Source of the DNA: Gammaproteobacteria bacterium
Lineage (GTDB): Bacteria > Pseudomonadota > Gammaproteobacteria > Competibacterales > Competibacteraceae
DNA: 64,000 bases
Direction of reading: 5' to 3'
Assembly (NCBI GenBank): GCA_024235095.1
Contig: JACKNC010000001.1
Location: 2,670,501 to 2,734,500, forward strand
How positions within the stretch are numbered: position 1 is the first letter of the stretch; every line of letters starts with the position of its first letter. A program made the translations under genes and the position numbers. Shown piece by piece: positions 6,829 to 15,967 of the stretch. Under the pieces are notes generated by a model. It was not told the origin of the DNA and did not search any database. It saw nothing but the letters and a program-made list of their open reading frames with translations.

Positions 6829-9525
6829 TTAGACCAATGGCAACTTCACATGCAGCACTCCAGGATCGTCAGGTGTTGCCTCAATTTTGAAATTGAGCGC
6901 CCGATTGAGTCGGAGCATCGATTCATTCTCCCGCAGAACTTCGCCATAAATTTCCTTGATGCCCTGTTGCCTGGCGTATTCGATAATGTAACGCATTAAC
7001 ATCGGCCCCAGCCCGATTCCGATCATGGCGCGGTCCACCAGGATCGCATACTCAGCCCTTTCCATGTCCGGGTCCGCATTACAACGCACCACCCCCCAAA
7101 TTGTGCCTTTACCGGGAATGACATCTGGATCGGTGACAATAATCGCCATTTCGCGTTCGTAATCCAGTTGTGTCAAACGGGCCGCCATTTCATGCGATAA
7201 TTCATGAATTGGCTGGAAAAACCGCATCCGCACATCTTCCGCTGGCATCCGTTTCACCAGATTCTGCAACTCCGGTTCATCCTCTGGCAGAATAGGTCGC
7301 ATCAGGAAAGAACGACCATCGGGCAGGGTATAGCGGCGTTCCATCTGCTTGGGATAGGGCAAAATTGCTAACCTTTTGGCGGCGGGTTCCGCACTGGGTT
7401 CGATCACTACATTAGCATCCAACGCCAGCAATCCGTCGGAACTGAGCCAGATGGGATTAATGTCCAGTTCCACCACTTCCGCTAAATCGACCACCATTTG
7501 CGAAATTTTTAGCAAGGTCAGAGCAATGGCGTCCAGATCGACTGGCCGGCCACGATTCGTGCTCAGTCGACGATACAACCGGGTTCGCCAGATCAGATCG
7601 CGCGCCAGCTGCATGTTCAGTGGCGGCAAGGCGTAAGCGACATCATCGATAACGCCGGCCTCGGTGCCGCCCTGACCGAAAAAGATCACGGGTCCAAACC
7701 GTTTGCCGGTCCGCACGCCCATCATCAATTCATAAATATTATGCCGATAGTGCATGGGTTGCACCGCGAAACCGTCAATGACCGCTTCGGGAGCGAGATC
7801 GCGCACCCGGTTCAACATCTCGGTCGCCGCCACCAGCACTTCCAGTGGATTCTTGAGGCTGAACGCCACGCCGCCGACATCGGATTTATTGACAATGTCT
7901 GGCGAAAGAATCTTGAGAGCGACCGGCATCCCCAATTCCAGCGCTATATCGGTCGCCGCTTCCGGGGTGGATGCAAATTGCAGGGGCACGACCGGGATTT
8001 CGTAGGCGCTGAGCACCTGGCTGGCTTCATAGGCGTTTAGCCGTCGACGGCCTGCAGTCAGCGCGATCTGGATAATCCGGCGGGCGGTCTCGGCATCTGC
8101 TGTGAACTCCTCGGGCACCGAGGGCGGAGTCTCCATCAGCAGTTCCTGATTACGTCGATACTGAGCCAGCCGCATAAACGCCTCGACCGCCTCGTCTGGC
8201 GCTTCATAGGTAGGAATCTGCGCATTTTTGAATAATTCGCGCGCCGGCTCCGCCGACGATTCACCCAGCCAGCAGGTCATCACCAACCGCCGGCTCTTGG
8301 CCGCCCGCTCGGTCACGGCCTGGGCGCAGTCCAGGGAGCGGTCGGTCGAGGCCGGGGCGTGGATCACCAGCACCCCATCGGCCCCGGGTTCCCGCAACAA
8401 TAGATCCAGCGACTGGCCATACTGATCAGGGCCAGCCGTATCGCCAAGATCGACCGGATTTTCAATGACATGGCCGGGCCGGCAGGTTTGCGCTACGCGC
8501 TCACGGGTCGCCGCGCTGATTTCCGCCAGATGGCCGTCGTAGCGCAGCAAGGTATCGCTGGTCATCAGTGCCAGGCTGTAACTGTTGCTGACAATGGTGA
8601 GCCGGTCGCTGTAAACCGGCCTGGCGGTGGCCAGGGTCTCCGCCGCGCTAAATAATTGTTCGATGCTGTCTACGCGCAGGATGCCGGCGCGCTGGAAGAC
8701 GGCGTCGTAAACCGCGTCTTCGACCGGACCGGTGCGAAAATCGTGCGGTTTCAGCACGATTACCGGTTTGACCCGGGCGGCGACGCGCGCGGCGGAGACA
8801 AACTTGCGGCGATTGCGGGTATTTTCCATATACATCAGGATGGCGCGAGTCTGATAATCCCGTAGCAGATAATCCAGCAGATCGCCAAAGTCGACATCCC
8901 AGCGAACGCCTACGGAGATCACATGAGAAAAACCGATATTGCGGCTGGTGGCCCAGTCGATCACGCTGCGCATCACCGCCGCCGATTGACAGAGCAGCGC
9001 GATATGGCCAGCCAAGGGTCGATTGCCGCTCAAACTAGCGTTGACATTCGCCGATGGTGCGATATAGCCTAAGTGATCCGGCCCCATGACCCGTAACAAA
9101 TAAGGCTTTGCCGTATCAAGAATTTTCTGTTTCAGCACTTTCCCATCATCCGGGTGCTTGCGCAACATGTCCTGGCTGAGCAACGCTGCCTTTGCCCCAC
9201 GGTGATCCTGCAATACTTCGCGGCTGAGTAACAGCACGGCCCGCGTCCCCCGTTGACCGAGTTCATCGATCAGGGCCGGCGCTTCATCGAGCGGCGTGGT
9301 TAAAATGGCCAGGTCCGGACTGACCGGCAGACTGGCGATATTCGGGTAGGCCAGCACCCCGGCAATGGACCGCTGATCGGGATTCACCGGCATCACTGGG
9401 CCTTTGAAGCCACCTTCAATCAAGTTAAATTCCACGGCGGCATCAGGGCCATCAGGCTGTTTGCCACGCCCGATGACCGCAATGGAGCGGGGTTTGAACA
9501 GATATTCAAGATTGCGAATGGTCAT
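6829..9525 (-). CDS. Acyl-CoA synthetase (ADP-forming)-like / GNAT fusion, Pat-type protein acetyltransferase
   Basis: The 898-residue fusion has the plan CoA-binding domain (YLFKPRSIAVIGRG near the start), a succinyl-CoA-ligase-like flavodoxin region, an ATP-grasp domain (VPVVPLQFASTPEAA to DINPIWLSSDG) and a C-terminal GNAT acetyltransferase. The GNAT covers about the last 160 residues and has the acetyl-CoA loop region IGIGLGPMLMRYIIEYA. This is the layout of Pat/YfiQ enzymes that acetylate, and so inactivate, AMP-forming acetyl-CoA synthetase. The frame extends to 9909, but that would overlap the divergent acs gene. The ATG at 9525 matches the family N-terminus. Its divergent neighbour is a likely substrate (inference). 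Confidence 0.88.
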   Translation of the reverse strand: MTIRNLEYLFKPRSIAVIGRGKQPDGPDAAVEFNLIEGGFKGPVMPVNPDQRSIAGVLAYPNIASLPVSPDLAILTTPLDEAPALIDELGQRGTRAVLLLSREVLQDHRGAKAALLSQDMLRKHPDDGKVLKQKILDTAKPYLLRVMGPDHLGYIAPSANVNASLSGNRPLAGHIALLCQSAAVMRSVIDWATSRNIGFSHVISVGVRWDVDFGDLLDYLLRDYQTRAILMYMENTRNRRKFVSAARVAARVKPVIVLKPHDFRTGPVEDAVYDAVFQRAGILRVDSIEQLFSAAETLATARPVYSDRLTIVSNSYSLALMTSDTLLRYDGHLAEISAATRERVAQTCRPGHVIENPVDLGDTAGPDQYGQSLDLLLREPGADGVLVIHAPASTDRSLDCAQAVTERAAKSRRLVMTCWLGESSAEPARELFKNAQIPTYEAPDEAVEAFMRLAQYRRNQELLMETPPSVPEEFTADAETARRIIQIALTAGRRRLNAYEASQVLSAYEIPVVPLQFASTPEAATDIALELGMPVALKILSPDIVNKSDVGGVAFSLKNPLEVLVAATEMLNRVRDLAPEAVIDGFAVQPMHYRHNIYELMMGVRTGKRFGPVIFFGQGGTEAGVIDDVAYALPPLNMQLARDLIWRTRLYRRLSTNRGRPVDLDAIALTLLKISQMVVDLAEVVELDINPIWLSSDGLLALDANVVIEPSAEPAAKRLAILPYPKQMERRYTLPDGRSFLMRPILPEDEPELQNLVKRMPAEDVRMRFFQPIHELSHEMAARLTQLDYEREMAIIVTDPDVIPGKGTIWGVVRCNADPDMERAEYAILVDRAMIGIGLGPMLMRYIIEYARQQGIKEIYGEVLRENESMLRLNRALNFKIEATPDDPGVLHVKLPLV

Positions 9526-9633
9526 GAGCGGGTCTCGAGCAGGGATCAGCGCCGGAGCGGGGCCGGCGGGCGGATTGAACTTGAAGCGTTTAATAATAGC
9601 CTGATTCAGCGAGCGACGCTTGGAGAGACTAAG

Positions 9634-11391
9634 ATGATACCCAAAACCCTGAATGACCGCGAACCGGTCCCGAATCTGACAGACATTGAAGCCATGCGCG
9701 CTACGTTCTCTTGGGACGCCGCCCGCGCTGAATGCGCCGGTTTGCCGGATGGTGGTCTGAACATTGCCTTTGAAGCAGTGGATCGCTGGGTCGCCGCCGG
9801 TTGTGGTGAAGCTGTCGCATTGCGCTGGCTGGGCAAGAACGGTGAGCGACGGGATTTCAGTTACGCCGAATTGGCGCGCCTCAGCAATCGCTTTGCCAAC
9901 GCTCTCCAACGACTAGGCATTCAACCGGGCGACCGGGTTTGCATTCTGGCGGGACGGATTCCCGAACTCTATATCACTGCGCTGGGAACGCTGAAAGCAG
10001 GCGCGGTCTTTTGCCCGCTCTTTTCCGCGTTCGGTCCAGAGCCAGTGCGGGTGCGCTTGGTGAAAAGCCGGGCGCGGGTACTGATTACTACGACGCTGCT
10101 GCACCAGCGCAAGGTGCGGGAACAGCGGAGCGAATTGCCGCATCTGGAGCAGGTGTTGCTGACCGACGGCAATGGTGACGAACCCGGCACTCGCTCGTTC
10201 CACGCTCTGCTGGAGGCTGAAACCGACCACCGGCCCTCACCGCGCACCCAACCCGAAGACTGGGCGCTGCTGCATTTCACCAGCGGCACCACCGGAACGC
10301 CCAAGGGCGCGATCCACGTTCACGAAGCCGTGGTCGCTCATGGGTTGACTGGCCGCTGGGTGCTGGATTTGCGGCCTGGGGATATTTACTGGTGCACCGC
10401 CGATCCCGGTTGGGTCACTGGCGTTTCCTACGGCATCATCGCACCGCTGGTGAATGGCGCGACCTTGGTGGTCGATGAAGCGGAATTCGATGCGCGGCGC
10501 TGGTATGCCATTTTGGACCGCGAACGGGTCAATGTGTGGTACACCGCGCCGACCGCGGTCCGCATGCTGATGAAAATGGGCACCGAAGCCCTATGTGGAC
10601 GTGATTTAAGCGCCTTGCGCTTCATGGCCAGTGTCGGCGAGCCGCTGAATCCCGAAGCGGTTCACTGGAGCATGGCGGCGCTGGGCCGACCTTTTCATGA
10701 TACCTGGTGGCAAACCGAGACCGGGGCCATCATGATCGCCAATTATCGCGCTGTCCCTATCCAGCCCGGCTCGATGGGCCAACCGTTGCCAGGTATCGAA
10801 GCGGCCATTGTTCAGCGCCGACCCGATGGCGGCGTGGATCGCCTGCCGCCGGGTGTGGAAGGCGAACTGGCGCTGCGGGCGGGGTGGCCTTCCATGTTCC
10901 GGGGCTATCTGGAGGATGAGGAACACTACCGGCAGTGCTTCGCCGATGGGTGGTATCTGAGCGGCGATCTGGCGACTTGTGATGCCGATGGCTATTTCCG
11001 GTTCGTGGGCCGCAACGACGACGTCATTAAAACCTCGGGCCATCTGGTCGGCCCATTTGAGGTCGAGAATGTGCTGATGGAGCATCCGGCGGTGGTGGAA
11101 GCCGGCATGATCGGCAAACCGGACGAGTTTGCCGGACAGATCGTCAAGGTCTTTGTCGCATTAAAAGCTGGCTACGAACCTAGCGATGCGCTACGCAAAG
11201 AATTGCTGGGCTTCGCACGCACCTATTTGGGGCCGGCAGTGGCGCCGCGCGAACTGGAATTTGTAGCGGATTTGCCCAAAACTCGTAGCGGCAAGATCGT
11301 GCGGCGACTTTTGCGTGCTCGCGAACTGGGATTGCCACTGGGTGATGTGTCTACTTTGGAAGAGGAACGTTCGCAAGATTCGAATGCTTAG
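9634..11391 (+). CDS. acsA: AMP-forming acetyl-CoA synthetase (AcsA-like)
   Basis: This 585-residue member of the ANL superfamily activates acetate (or a short acyl acid) to acyl-CoA through an acyl-adenylate. Visible motifs are the P-loop HFTSGTTGTPKGA (about residue 213), the WCTADPGWVTG segment, TWWQTETG, the YLSGDLATCDADGYFRFVGR hinge and a C-terminal catalytic Lys in TRSGKIVRR, where reversible acetylation takes place in known enzymes. Length fits the shorter Bacillus AcsA type rather than the 650-residue Acs. The ATG at 9634 follows a GAGAGA sequence. It is divergent from the Pat-like fusion with 108 bp between starts, so a shared control region and post-translational control by the neighbour are both plausible. 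Confidence 0.9.
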   Translation: MIPKTLNDREPVPNLTDIEAMRATFSWDAARAECAGLPDGGLNIAFEAVDRWVAAGCGEAVALRWLGKNGERRDFSYAELARLSNRFANALQRLGIQPGDRVCILAGRIPELYITALGTLKAGAVFCPLFSAFGPEPVRVRLVKSRARVLITTTLLHQRKVREQRSELPHLEQVLLTDGNGDEPGTRSFHALLEAETDHRPSPRTQPEDWALLHFTSGTTGTPKGAIHVHEAVVAHGLTGRWVLDLRPGDIYWCTADPGWVTGVSYGIIAPLVNGATLVVDEAEFDARRWYAILDRERVNVWYTAPTAVRMLMKMGTEALCGRDLSALRFMASVGEPLNPEAVHWSMAALGRPFHDTWWQTETGAIMIANYRAVPIQPGSMGQPLPGIEAAIVQRRPDGGVDRLPPGVEGELALRAGWPSMFRGYLEDEEHYRQCFADGWYLSGDLATCDADGYFRFVGRNDDVIKTSGHLVGPFEVENVLMEHPAVVEAGMIGKPDEFAGQIVKVFVALKAGYEPSDALRKELLGFARTYLGPAVAPRELEFVADLPKTRSGKIVRRLLRARELGLPLGDVSTLEEERSQDSNA

Positions 11392-11516
11392 GCGGTTTAT
11401 TCTAATTTTCACGGGTAAAATAAATAGAAAGCGCTGGATGGCCGAAAAATTGCATTGTTAGCGTTTAGTGCAGCATGAAAGATTGCTTGCTTTTTCAGAG
11501 AATCAATGCAAGACTT

Positions 11517-11535
11517 CATGTTGCGGCGCAACATG
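11517..11535. promoter_or_regulatory. Palindrome upstream of the acyl carrier protein gene
   Basis: CATGTTGC and GCAACATG form 8-bp arms around a 3-base centre (CATGTTGCGGCGCAACATG). It lies about 60 bp before the acyl carrier protein start, in a 203-bp space after the acs gene. Position and symmetry suggest a repressor site; no regulator is identified. Confidence 0.4.
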
Positions 11536-11594
11536 CCGAAGCGGTAAAACCAAATTGGAATTTAAGCTTCCATTACTCGTGAGAGGAAATTGTA

Positions 11595-11855
11595 ATGAAT
11601 GCCATAAGCAACGAGCAGATTCGCGACACGGTTCTGCGCACCCTGAGTGATGTCATCCCGAACGCTGATACTCAGGCGCTTCATCCTGACATCAGTTTTC
11701 ATGATCAACTTGAGTTGGATTCCATTGATTTTCTCCGGCTGATGATGAGCCTGGAAAAGGAACTCAATGTTACGATCTTTGATTTTGACTACCCAAAGCT
11801 GTCCACGCTAAAGGGCTGTGAGCATTATCTGACTGAACGGTTAGGAGGGGCGTGA
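11595..11855 (+). CDS. Acyl carrier protein
   Basis: This is an 86-residue free-standing carrier protein. The phosphopantetheine attachment site is Ser43 in LDSIDFLRLM, and the flanking four-helix pattern of acidic residues is typical of ACPs. It is not the housekeeping acpP: it lacks the usual fab neighbours and has DSIDF in place of DSLD. The ATG at 11595 follows GAGAGGAAATTGTA, a good ribosome site. It follows the acyl-CoA synthetase on the same strand but with 203 bp and a palindrome between, so it may have its own promoter. The acyl group it carries is unknown. A FabD-like acyltransferase elsewhere in this window (29912-30895) is a possible partner, unproven. Confidence 0.88.
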   Translation: MNAISNEQIRDTVLRTLSDVIPNADTQALHPDISFHDQLELDSIDFLRLMMSLEKELNVTIFDFDYPKLSTLKGCEHYLTERLGGA

Positions 11856-11905
11856 TCGTGCGCCTCACTGATCCCTGTGGGCGCTGGGTAGAGACTGACC
11901 TGGCA

Positions 11906-12220
11906 TCAAAGGCGATCCATTTCCACGACTTCGTAGAGGCTGACCGAGGGCGGCGCCTCTACCACCCAATCCGCAAACTGGGTAACCAGTTGGCGGAATT
12001 GTTCACTTTCATAATAATTTTCCAGAACTTCTTGGTTGGTCCAGCGGCCGGCCATTAGTAATCGGTCCGCGTTCGTAATGTCCTGATAACAACCATGCTC
12101 CAAGCAGCCGGTTTCGGCGCGCGAATGTTCAACCAGCGCCAGCGCCAGTTCCAGTTCCAGCAATTTCATTCTGAACTCGGGACGCGCCTCGAATTTCGCG
12201 ATCGTCATTAACATTAGCAA
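11906..12220 (-). CDS. Antibiotic biosynthesis monooxygenase (ABM/YgiN-like) domain protein
   Basis: The product is a small 104-residue dimeric alpha+beta-barrel protein of the ABM superfamily. Recognisable elements are MTIAKFEARPEFRMKLLELE at the start, the ETGCLEHGCYQD centre and the WTNQEVLENYYESEQFRQL helix. Members include quinol monooxygenases and many of unknown substrate, so no reaction is assigned. It is convergent with the acyl carrier protein gene. The start is uncertain by a few residues because ATG codons lie at positions 1, 3 and 5. Confidence 0.8.
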   Translation of the reverse strand: MLMLMTIAKFEARPEFRMKLLELELALALVEHSRAETGCLEHGCYQDITNADRLLMAGRWTNQEVLENYYESEQFRQLVTQFADWVVEAPPSVSLYEVVEMDRL

Positions 12221-12682
12221 GTCCCTCCATTCGCTTACTTGGCGTATGCTCGGTCAATCGCGCCACGTTTATTCCCCAACTCTTAAAGAATCAGAAACAA
12301 GAAGACCGATCCCTGGGGACCGGTCTGGGAAACAGGATTAGGATTGGGGGGTTGGCTCTGATCCGAAATCCTGGAATAGGCGCTATGCGGCAGGTTTTTG
12401 ACCTTTATTCATTATCGCACGCCCCTCCTTTGGTGGTTATAGCCGGGTAATCCCGGTCTTTTTATTTCGAATATTATTTAACATTTGAAATTCCAGATCG
12501 CTAATTCGCAAAAGCCTTGAGGGTAAATCCTCGAAATTACTTTGCTGACTCTAATCGCTGCAATTTAATTAAGGTTAACGCGAACCAAGAATGACGGCAC
12601 ATTATACAGGGTATATTTGATACCGCAAGTTTTTTGGCTACTGAATTGTATTCGTCAATATTTCATAACGAAGTTACCTTGA
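12221..12682. other. 462-bp intergenic region
   Basis: This stretch upstream of the ABM gene and downstream of the thioredoxin-CcdA gene has no convincing coding frame. It contains an imperfect stem (AGACCGATCC...GGACCGGTCT, 12302-12327) and a plus-strand intrinsic terminator at 12442-12467. It may hold the ABM promoter (minus strand) and possibly a small plus-strand RNA ending at that terminator. Confidence 0.5.
12442..12467 (+). terminator. Intrinsic terminator without an obvious upstream gene
   Basis: CCGGG and CCCGG pair around TAAT, followed directly by TCTTTTTATTT. It points right, yet the nearest plus-strand gene ends 590 bp earlier, beyond an antisense gene. It may end a long 3' UTR or a small RNA. 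Confidence 0.6.
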
Positions 12683-14026
12683 TTATGACATTTTACGCAG
12701 TTGCTTACGCCGCACTGCCGCCAACCCGGTTACTATCAGCGCGGTAATAATGAGCAATAGCGAAATCCCCGGTTCACTTAACCCCTGGGGATAAATGAGC
12801 AGCATCAATCCCAGTCCAGTCATCATGGTTCCCGACAGCAATTTCAGCAACCGCCCCTCCTGTTCCTGGAGTTTTCGCGAACCCAGCGTCCAGGTAAACA
12901 CCAGAACAATCGCCAGCAAGGGCAGGACATAAATCAGGTTGTAAAGTGCAAGATAGAGATAGTATGCGCTGGTGGATAAATCATTCAGAGTCAAGGTCCG
13001 GGTATACACCATCGGGAATCCAGCGGTGCAAAGCAGCTCATAACTATTAGCGACGATAGCCAACATTGCAGTTCCAAGGAGCAACCCCGGCAAGCGATCG
13101 CCACCCACCAGCTCCCGCATTCGCTTGAACAGTCTTGGTTTAGCCTGAGCGGAAATGCTTAATGACGGTCCCTGCTGTAAAGCCAGGAAGTCCTTGATAT
13201 TCAGCCCGCCCATGACCACCGCCAGCAAGCCGGCCAGCAGGGTGATCCATTGCAATTCGCCCAGCCACAGAAAGACATTCAGCCAGGCCGCCATGAACAT
13301 GAAATAGATAATCCCGGAAAAGAAAATGAAAACGCCCCCGATAAAGAACATGCGCTGGCGGTTGCGGGCATGAACCAGGAGACTGAGCAAAAACAGCAGG
13401 ACGAAGAACGCGCAGGGATTGAAAGCATCTAGACCCGCTAATACCACCGTCAGTGCAGGCAGCGACCATGCGCCTGGATCGAATGCGCCGATCAACGGTA
13501 GCTCCAGAGGTGGTTCATCGGCAGTCATTATGCCAGGCGTTGAAATTTCGCGGGTTTCCACAGAGGCGTTAGGTTGTGAGTAACGATGGTGGCAGGTTTC
13601 CAGTTGTTGGCGCAGTAGACGATCGGTGACGCCCGGGTCAAAACCGGTGAATATTTTCCCGCAAAACAGGAATGCTGGCACGGCTTGGGCGGATTCACCC
13701 AGCGCCTTGGCCATCCGGCTGTATTGCAACCCGCCAGCCATGTCGCGGCTCAGGTTATAGCTGCGTAAATCCAGCCAGGGATAATCAGCGGGCAACGCCT
13801 CAATAAATGGTCGCGCCTTGCGGCAATGGGGGCAGGTTTGCGTCCAGAAGAAATGTAATTGAATGCGCGGTTGATCAGTCGCAGTGCGCGTAACCCACCA
13901 CTCTTCCGGGGTGGCCAGAGCTGCTTGGACGAACACGGCCAGACAGAACAACAGCGAACCCAGCAATAATCCAGTTGTAGCCCGGTTAAAACAATTTTTT
14001 CCTATTACTTGCAGTATGTTGGACAT
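12683..14026 (-). CDS. Thioredoxin-like / CcdA-DsbD transmembrane fusion
   Basis: The 447-residue membrane protein has an N-terminal signal/anchor helix (about residues 15-37) and a thioredoxin-fold domain with a CPHC redox pair (FFWTQTCPHCRKARPF, about 60-75). The C-terminal part (from about 185) is a set of six or more hydrophobic helices with a cysteine in the first (FNPCAFFVLLFLL) and another near SYELLCTAGFP. That is the DsbD-beta/CcdA arrangement for passing electrons across the inner membrane. The order is reversed from DsbD, where thioredoxin is C-terminal. Its likely role is extracytoplasmic thiol reduction; the partner is unknown. It lies 69 bp after pdxH on the same strand. Confidence 0.8.
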   Translation of the reverse strand: MSNILQVIGKNCFNRATTGLLLGSLLFCLAVFVQAALATPEEWWVTRTATDQPRIQLHFFWTQTCPHCRKARPFIEALPADYPWLDLRSYNLSRDMAGGLQYSRMAKALGESAQAVPAFLFCGKIFTGFDPGVTDRLLRQQLETCHHRYSQPNASVETREISTPGIMTADEPPLELPLIGAFDPGAWSLPALTVVLAGLDAFNPCAFFVLLFLLSLLVHARNRQRMFFIGGVFIFFSGIIYFMFMAAWLNVFLWLGELQWITLLAGLLAVVMGGLNIKDFLALQQGPSLSISAQAKPRLFKRMRELVGGDRLPGLLLGTAMLAIVANSYELLCTAGFPMVYTRTLTLNDLSTSAYYLYLALYNLIYVLPLLAIVLVFTWTLGSRKLQEQEGRLLKLLSGTMMTGLGLMLLIYPQGLSEPGISLLLIITALIVTGLAAVRRKQLRKMS

Positions 14027-14095
14027 TTGAAAAACGCCCTTGCCTCCGACCCGTGGTCAGGCAGTAGCCGAATCTAGGTCTGCCTAATACCCGCC

Positions 14096-14740
14096 TCAAG
14101 GCTCCAATCGCTCCAGCAACCAACCACCTTCTTTCCGCAGACAATAGCGCAAGCGGTCGTGCATCCGGCCATGACGACCCTGCCAGAATTCCAGCATTTC
14201 CGGCTTCACCCGATAGCCGCCCCACTGGTTCGGCATTGGAATATTGTCATCGGAGTACTGGGCGGCCAACTGCTGATAACGCTCCTCCAGAATCTGACGG
14301 TTAGCCACCACCTGGCTTTGCCGCGAAGCCAGCGCGCCCAGGCGGCTCTCATGCGGCCGGGTTCTGAAATAAGATTCTGATTCAGAAGGGGAAACTTTGC
14401 TAACGATCCCCTCAATGCGTACTTGCCGCTCCAGCTCTAGCCACAGGAACACCAGTGCGGCATGGGGATTTTCCGCGAGTTGCTGGCCCTTATCGCTGCG
14501 ATAGTTGGTGTAGAACACGAAACCATCAACATCACAATCCTTGAGCAGCACGACGCGTGCAAATGGACGTCCGGTGCGATCAGCGGTAGCCAGCGTCAAG
14601 GCGTTAGGTTCAGGCAACTCGGCTTTGATCGCTTCGTCCAGCCAGCGTTGAAATTGCCGGATGGGATCGGGATCGACCTCGGCTTTGGTTAAAGCGCCCA
14701 GGGAATATTCCTGGCGCAGTTCGGCAAGGGATTGACTCAT
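14096..14740 (-). CDS. pdxH: Pyridoxamine 5'-phosphate oxidase
   Basis: This FMN enzyme oxidises pyridoxine/pyridoxamine phosphate to pyridoxal 5'-phosphate. The 214-residue protein is of normal length. It starts MSQSLAELRQEYSLGAL, carries PFARVVLLKDCDVDGFVFYT and YRSDKGQQLAENPHAALVF for FMN binding, the substrate-site SYFRTRPHESRLGALASRQS segment, and the C-terminal PDRLRYCLRKEGGWLLERLEP-type tail (here HDRLRYCL). The start at 14740 agrees with homologues. It probably heads a transcript with the downstream thioredoxin-CcdA gene. Confidence 0.95.
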   Translation of the reverse strand: MSQSLAELRQEYSLGALTKAEVDPDPIRQFQRWLDEAIKAELPEPNALTLATADRTGRPFARVVLLKDCDVDGFVFYTNYRSDKGQQLAENPHAALVFLWLELERQVRIEGIVSKVSPSESESYFRTRPHESRLGALASRQSQVVANRQILEERYQQLAAQYSDDNIPMPNQWGGYRVKPEMLEFWQGRHGRMHDRLRYCLRKEGGWLLERLEP

Positions 14741-14862
14741 GATGACGGAACTCCGGGGCTGAACACTTGGAAAACGGGCATTTTATACTATTTGGTTTTA
14801 GGTATTCATCCGCTTCGCTGGCCTGTTGCGAGGGGAGCGCTATCCCGGGTCTTTGGAAAAAC

Positions 14863-15885
14863 TCAGCAGATGCGCGGCAGGGGATCATCTTCCAGCTCCG
14901 GGAGAATCCTCTCGCCGCCCAGACCCGTCTGGAGAATAACGCGGGGCGGGCCGGGTTCGAGCACGCCCATGATACAGGCATCATGGAAGCCAAGCCGTTG
15001 CAGAGTTTCAACCGCCGGCTCGGCGGCCTCCGGACTCAGCGCGGCCACGACCCGACCTTCCGAGGCCAGATAATAGGGGTCATAGCCCAGGATTTCGCAC
15101 ACCCCCCGCACCTCTTTACGCACCGGCAGGCATTTCTCGAACAGGCGCACGGTAGCGCCCGCAACTGAAGCAATGTCGTGGGCGACCGTGGCCACGCCGC
15201 CGCGCGTCGGATCGCGCATGAACCGCAGCCCCGGCCATTGCAGCAAGGATTCCGTGATCGGCGCTACGCTCGTCGCATCCGAAAGCAAATTCCCGGAAAG
15301 CCCGAATTGTTCCCTGGCCAGCATGACCGCTGTGCCATGATCGCCCACCGTGCCGCTCACGATGAGGCGATCTCCGGGCCGGATGCGCTCGATGCCCAGT
15401 TCGACGCCATGACGGCGTTCGCCGATACCCGTCGTCGCCAGATACAACCCCCCACCTTGGCCGTGCCGGACGACTTTAGTATCGCCGGCCAGGATACGGA
15501 CACCGCAAGTTTCGCAGGCGCGGGCGATGGAGCGACTGATGCGCTCCAGCACCGCCATTTCCAGACCTTCCTCGATGAAAACGTTTAAGCTCAGATAGCG
15601 CGGCGTAGCGCCGGAAACGGCCAGGTCGTTGACCGTGCCATGCACCGCCAGACTGCCGATGTCCCCGCCGGGAAATTCCAGCGGCTCGACGGTAAAACCA
15701 TCGGTAGTGATCAACCAATCCGATCCAGGCGCATTCAGCGGCAGTCGAGCTGCGTCTACACGGGTATCCAGTTGGCTGCCCAGCGCCTGGGCGAAAACCC
15801 CGTCGATCAGTTCGCGCATCAAGCGGCCGCCATTGCCATGAGCCAGGGTGATGCGTGCGTCGGTATGAGTTCTATTTTTGCTCAT
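14863..15885 (-). CDS. hypE: Hydrogenase maturation protein HypE
   Basis: HypE dehydrates the carbamoyl group transferred by HypF to its C-terminal cysteine, making the cyanide ligand of the [NiFe] site. The protein ends PRIC, the required terminal Cys. It begins ITLAHGNGGRLMRELID and has the PurM-like ATP-binding fold, with DPTRGGVATVAHDIA and YYLASEGRVVAAL. The frame opens at a TTG at 15933, but the ATG at 15885 gives the usual N-terminus, so I use that (340 residues). It is divergent from hypC-A-B-D-F with 82 bp between, an unusual split since hypE is usually last in the operon. Confidence 0.93.
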   Translation of the reverse strand: MSKNRTHTDARITLAHGNGGRLMRELIDGVFAQALGSQLDTRVDAARLPLNAPGSDWLITTDGFTVEPLEFPGGDIGSLAVHGTVNDLAVSGATPRYLSLNVFIEEGLEMAVLERISRSIARACETCGVRILAGDTKVVRHGQGGGLYLATTGIGERRHGVELGIERIRPGDRLIVSGTVGDHGTAVMLAREQFGLSGNLLSDATSVAPITESLLQWPGLRFMRDPTRGGVATVAHDIASVAGATVRLFEKCLPVRKEVRGVCEILGYDPYYLASEGRVVAALSPEAAEPAVETLQRLGFHDACIMGVLEPGPPRVILQTGLGGERILPELEDDPLPRIC

Positions 15886-15967
15886 GGATGTCAACCACTC
15901 TTGCAGGTCACTATAATTAATGAAAGGGTACAAAAGTACACTTTATGACCTTGGGAGTCATCCGACT

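Noticed and set aside
9526..9909. 128-codon extension at the N-terminus of the Pat-like fusion
   Set aside because: It would overlap the acetyl-CoA synthetase coding region and does not resemble the family start; the ATG at 9525 fits better.
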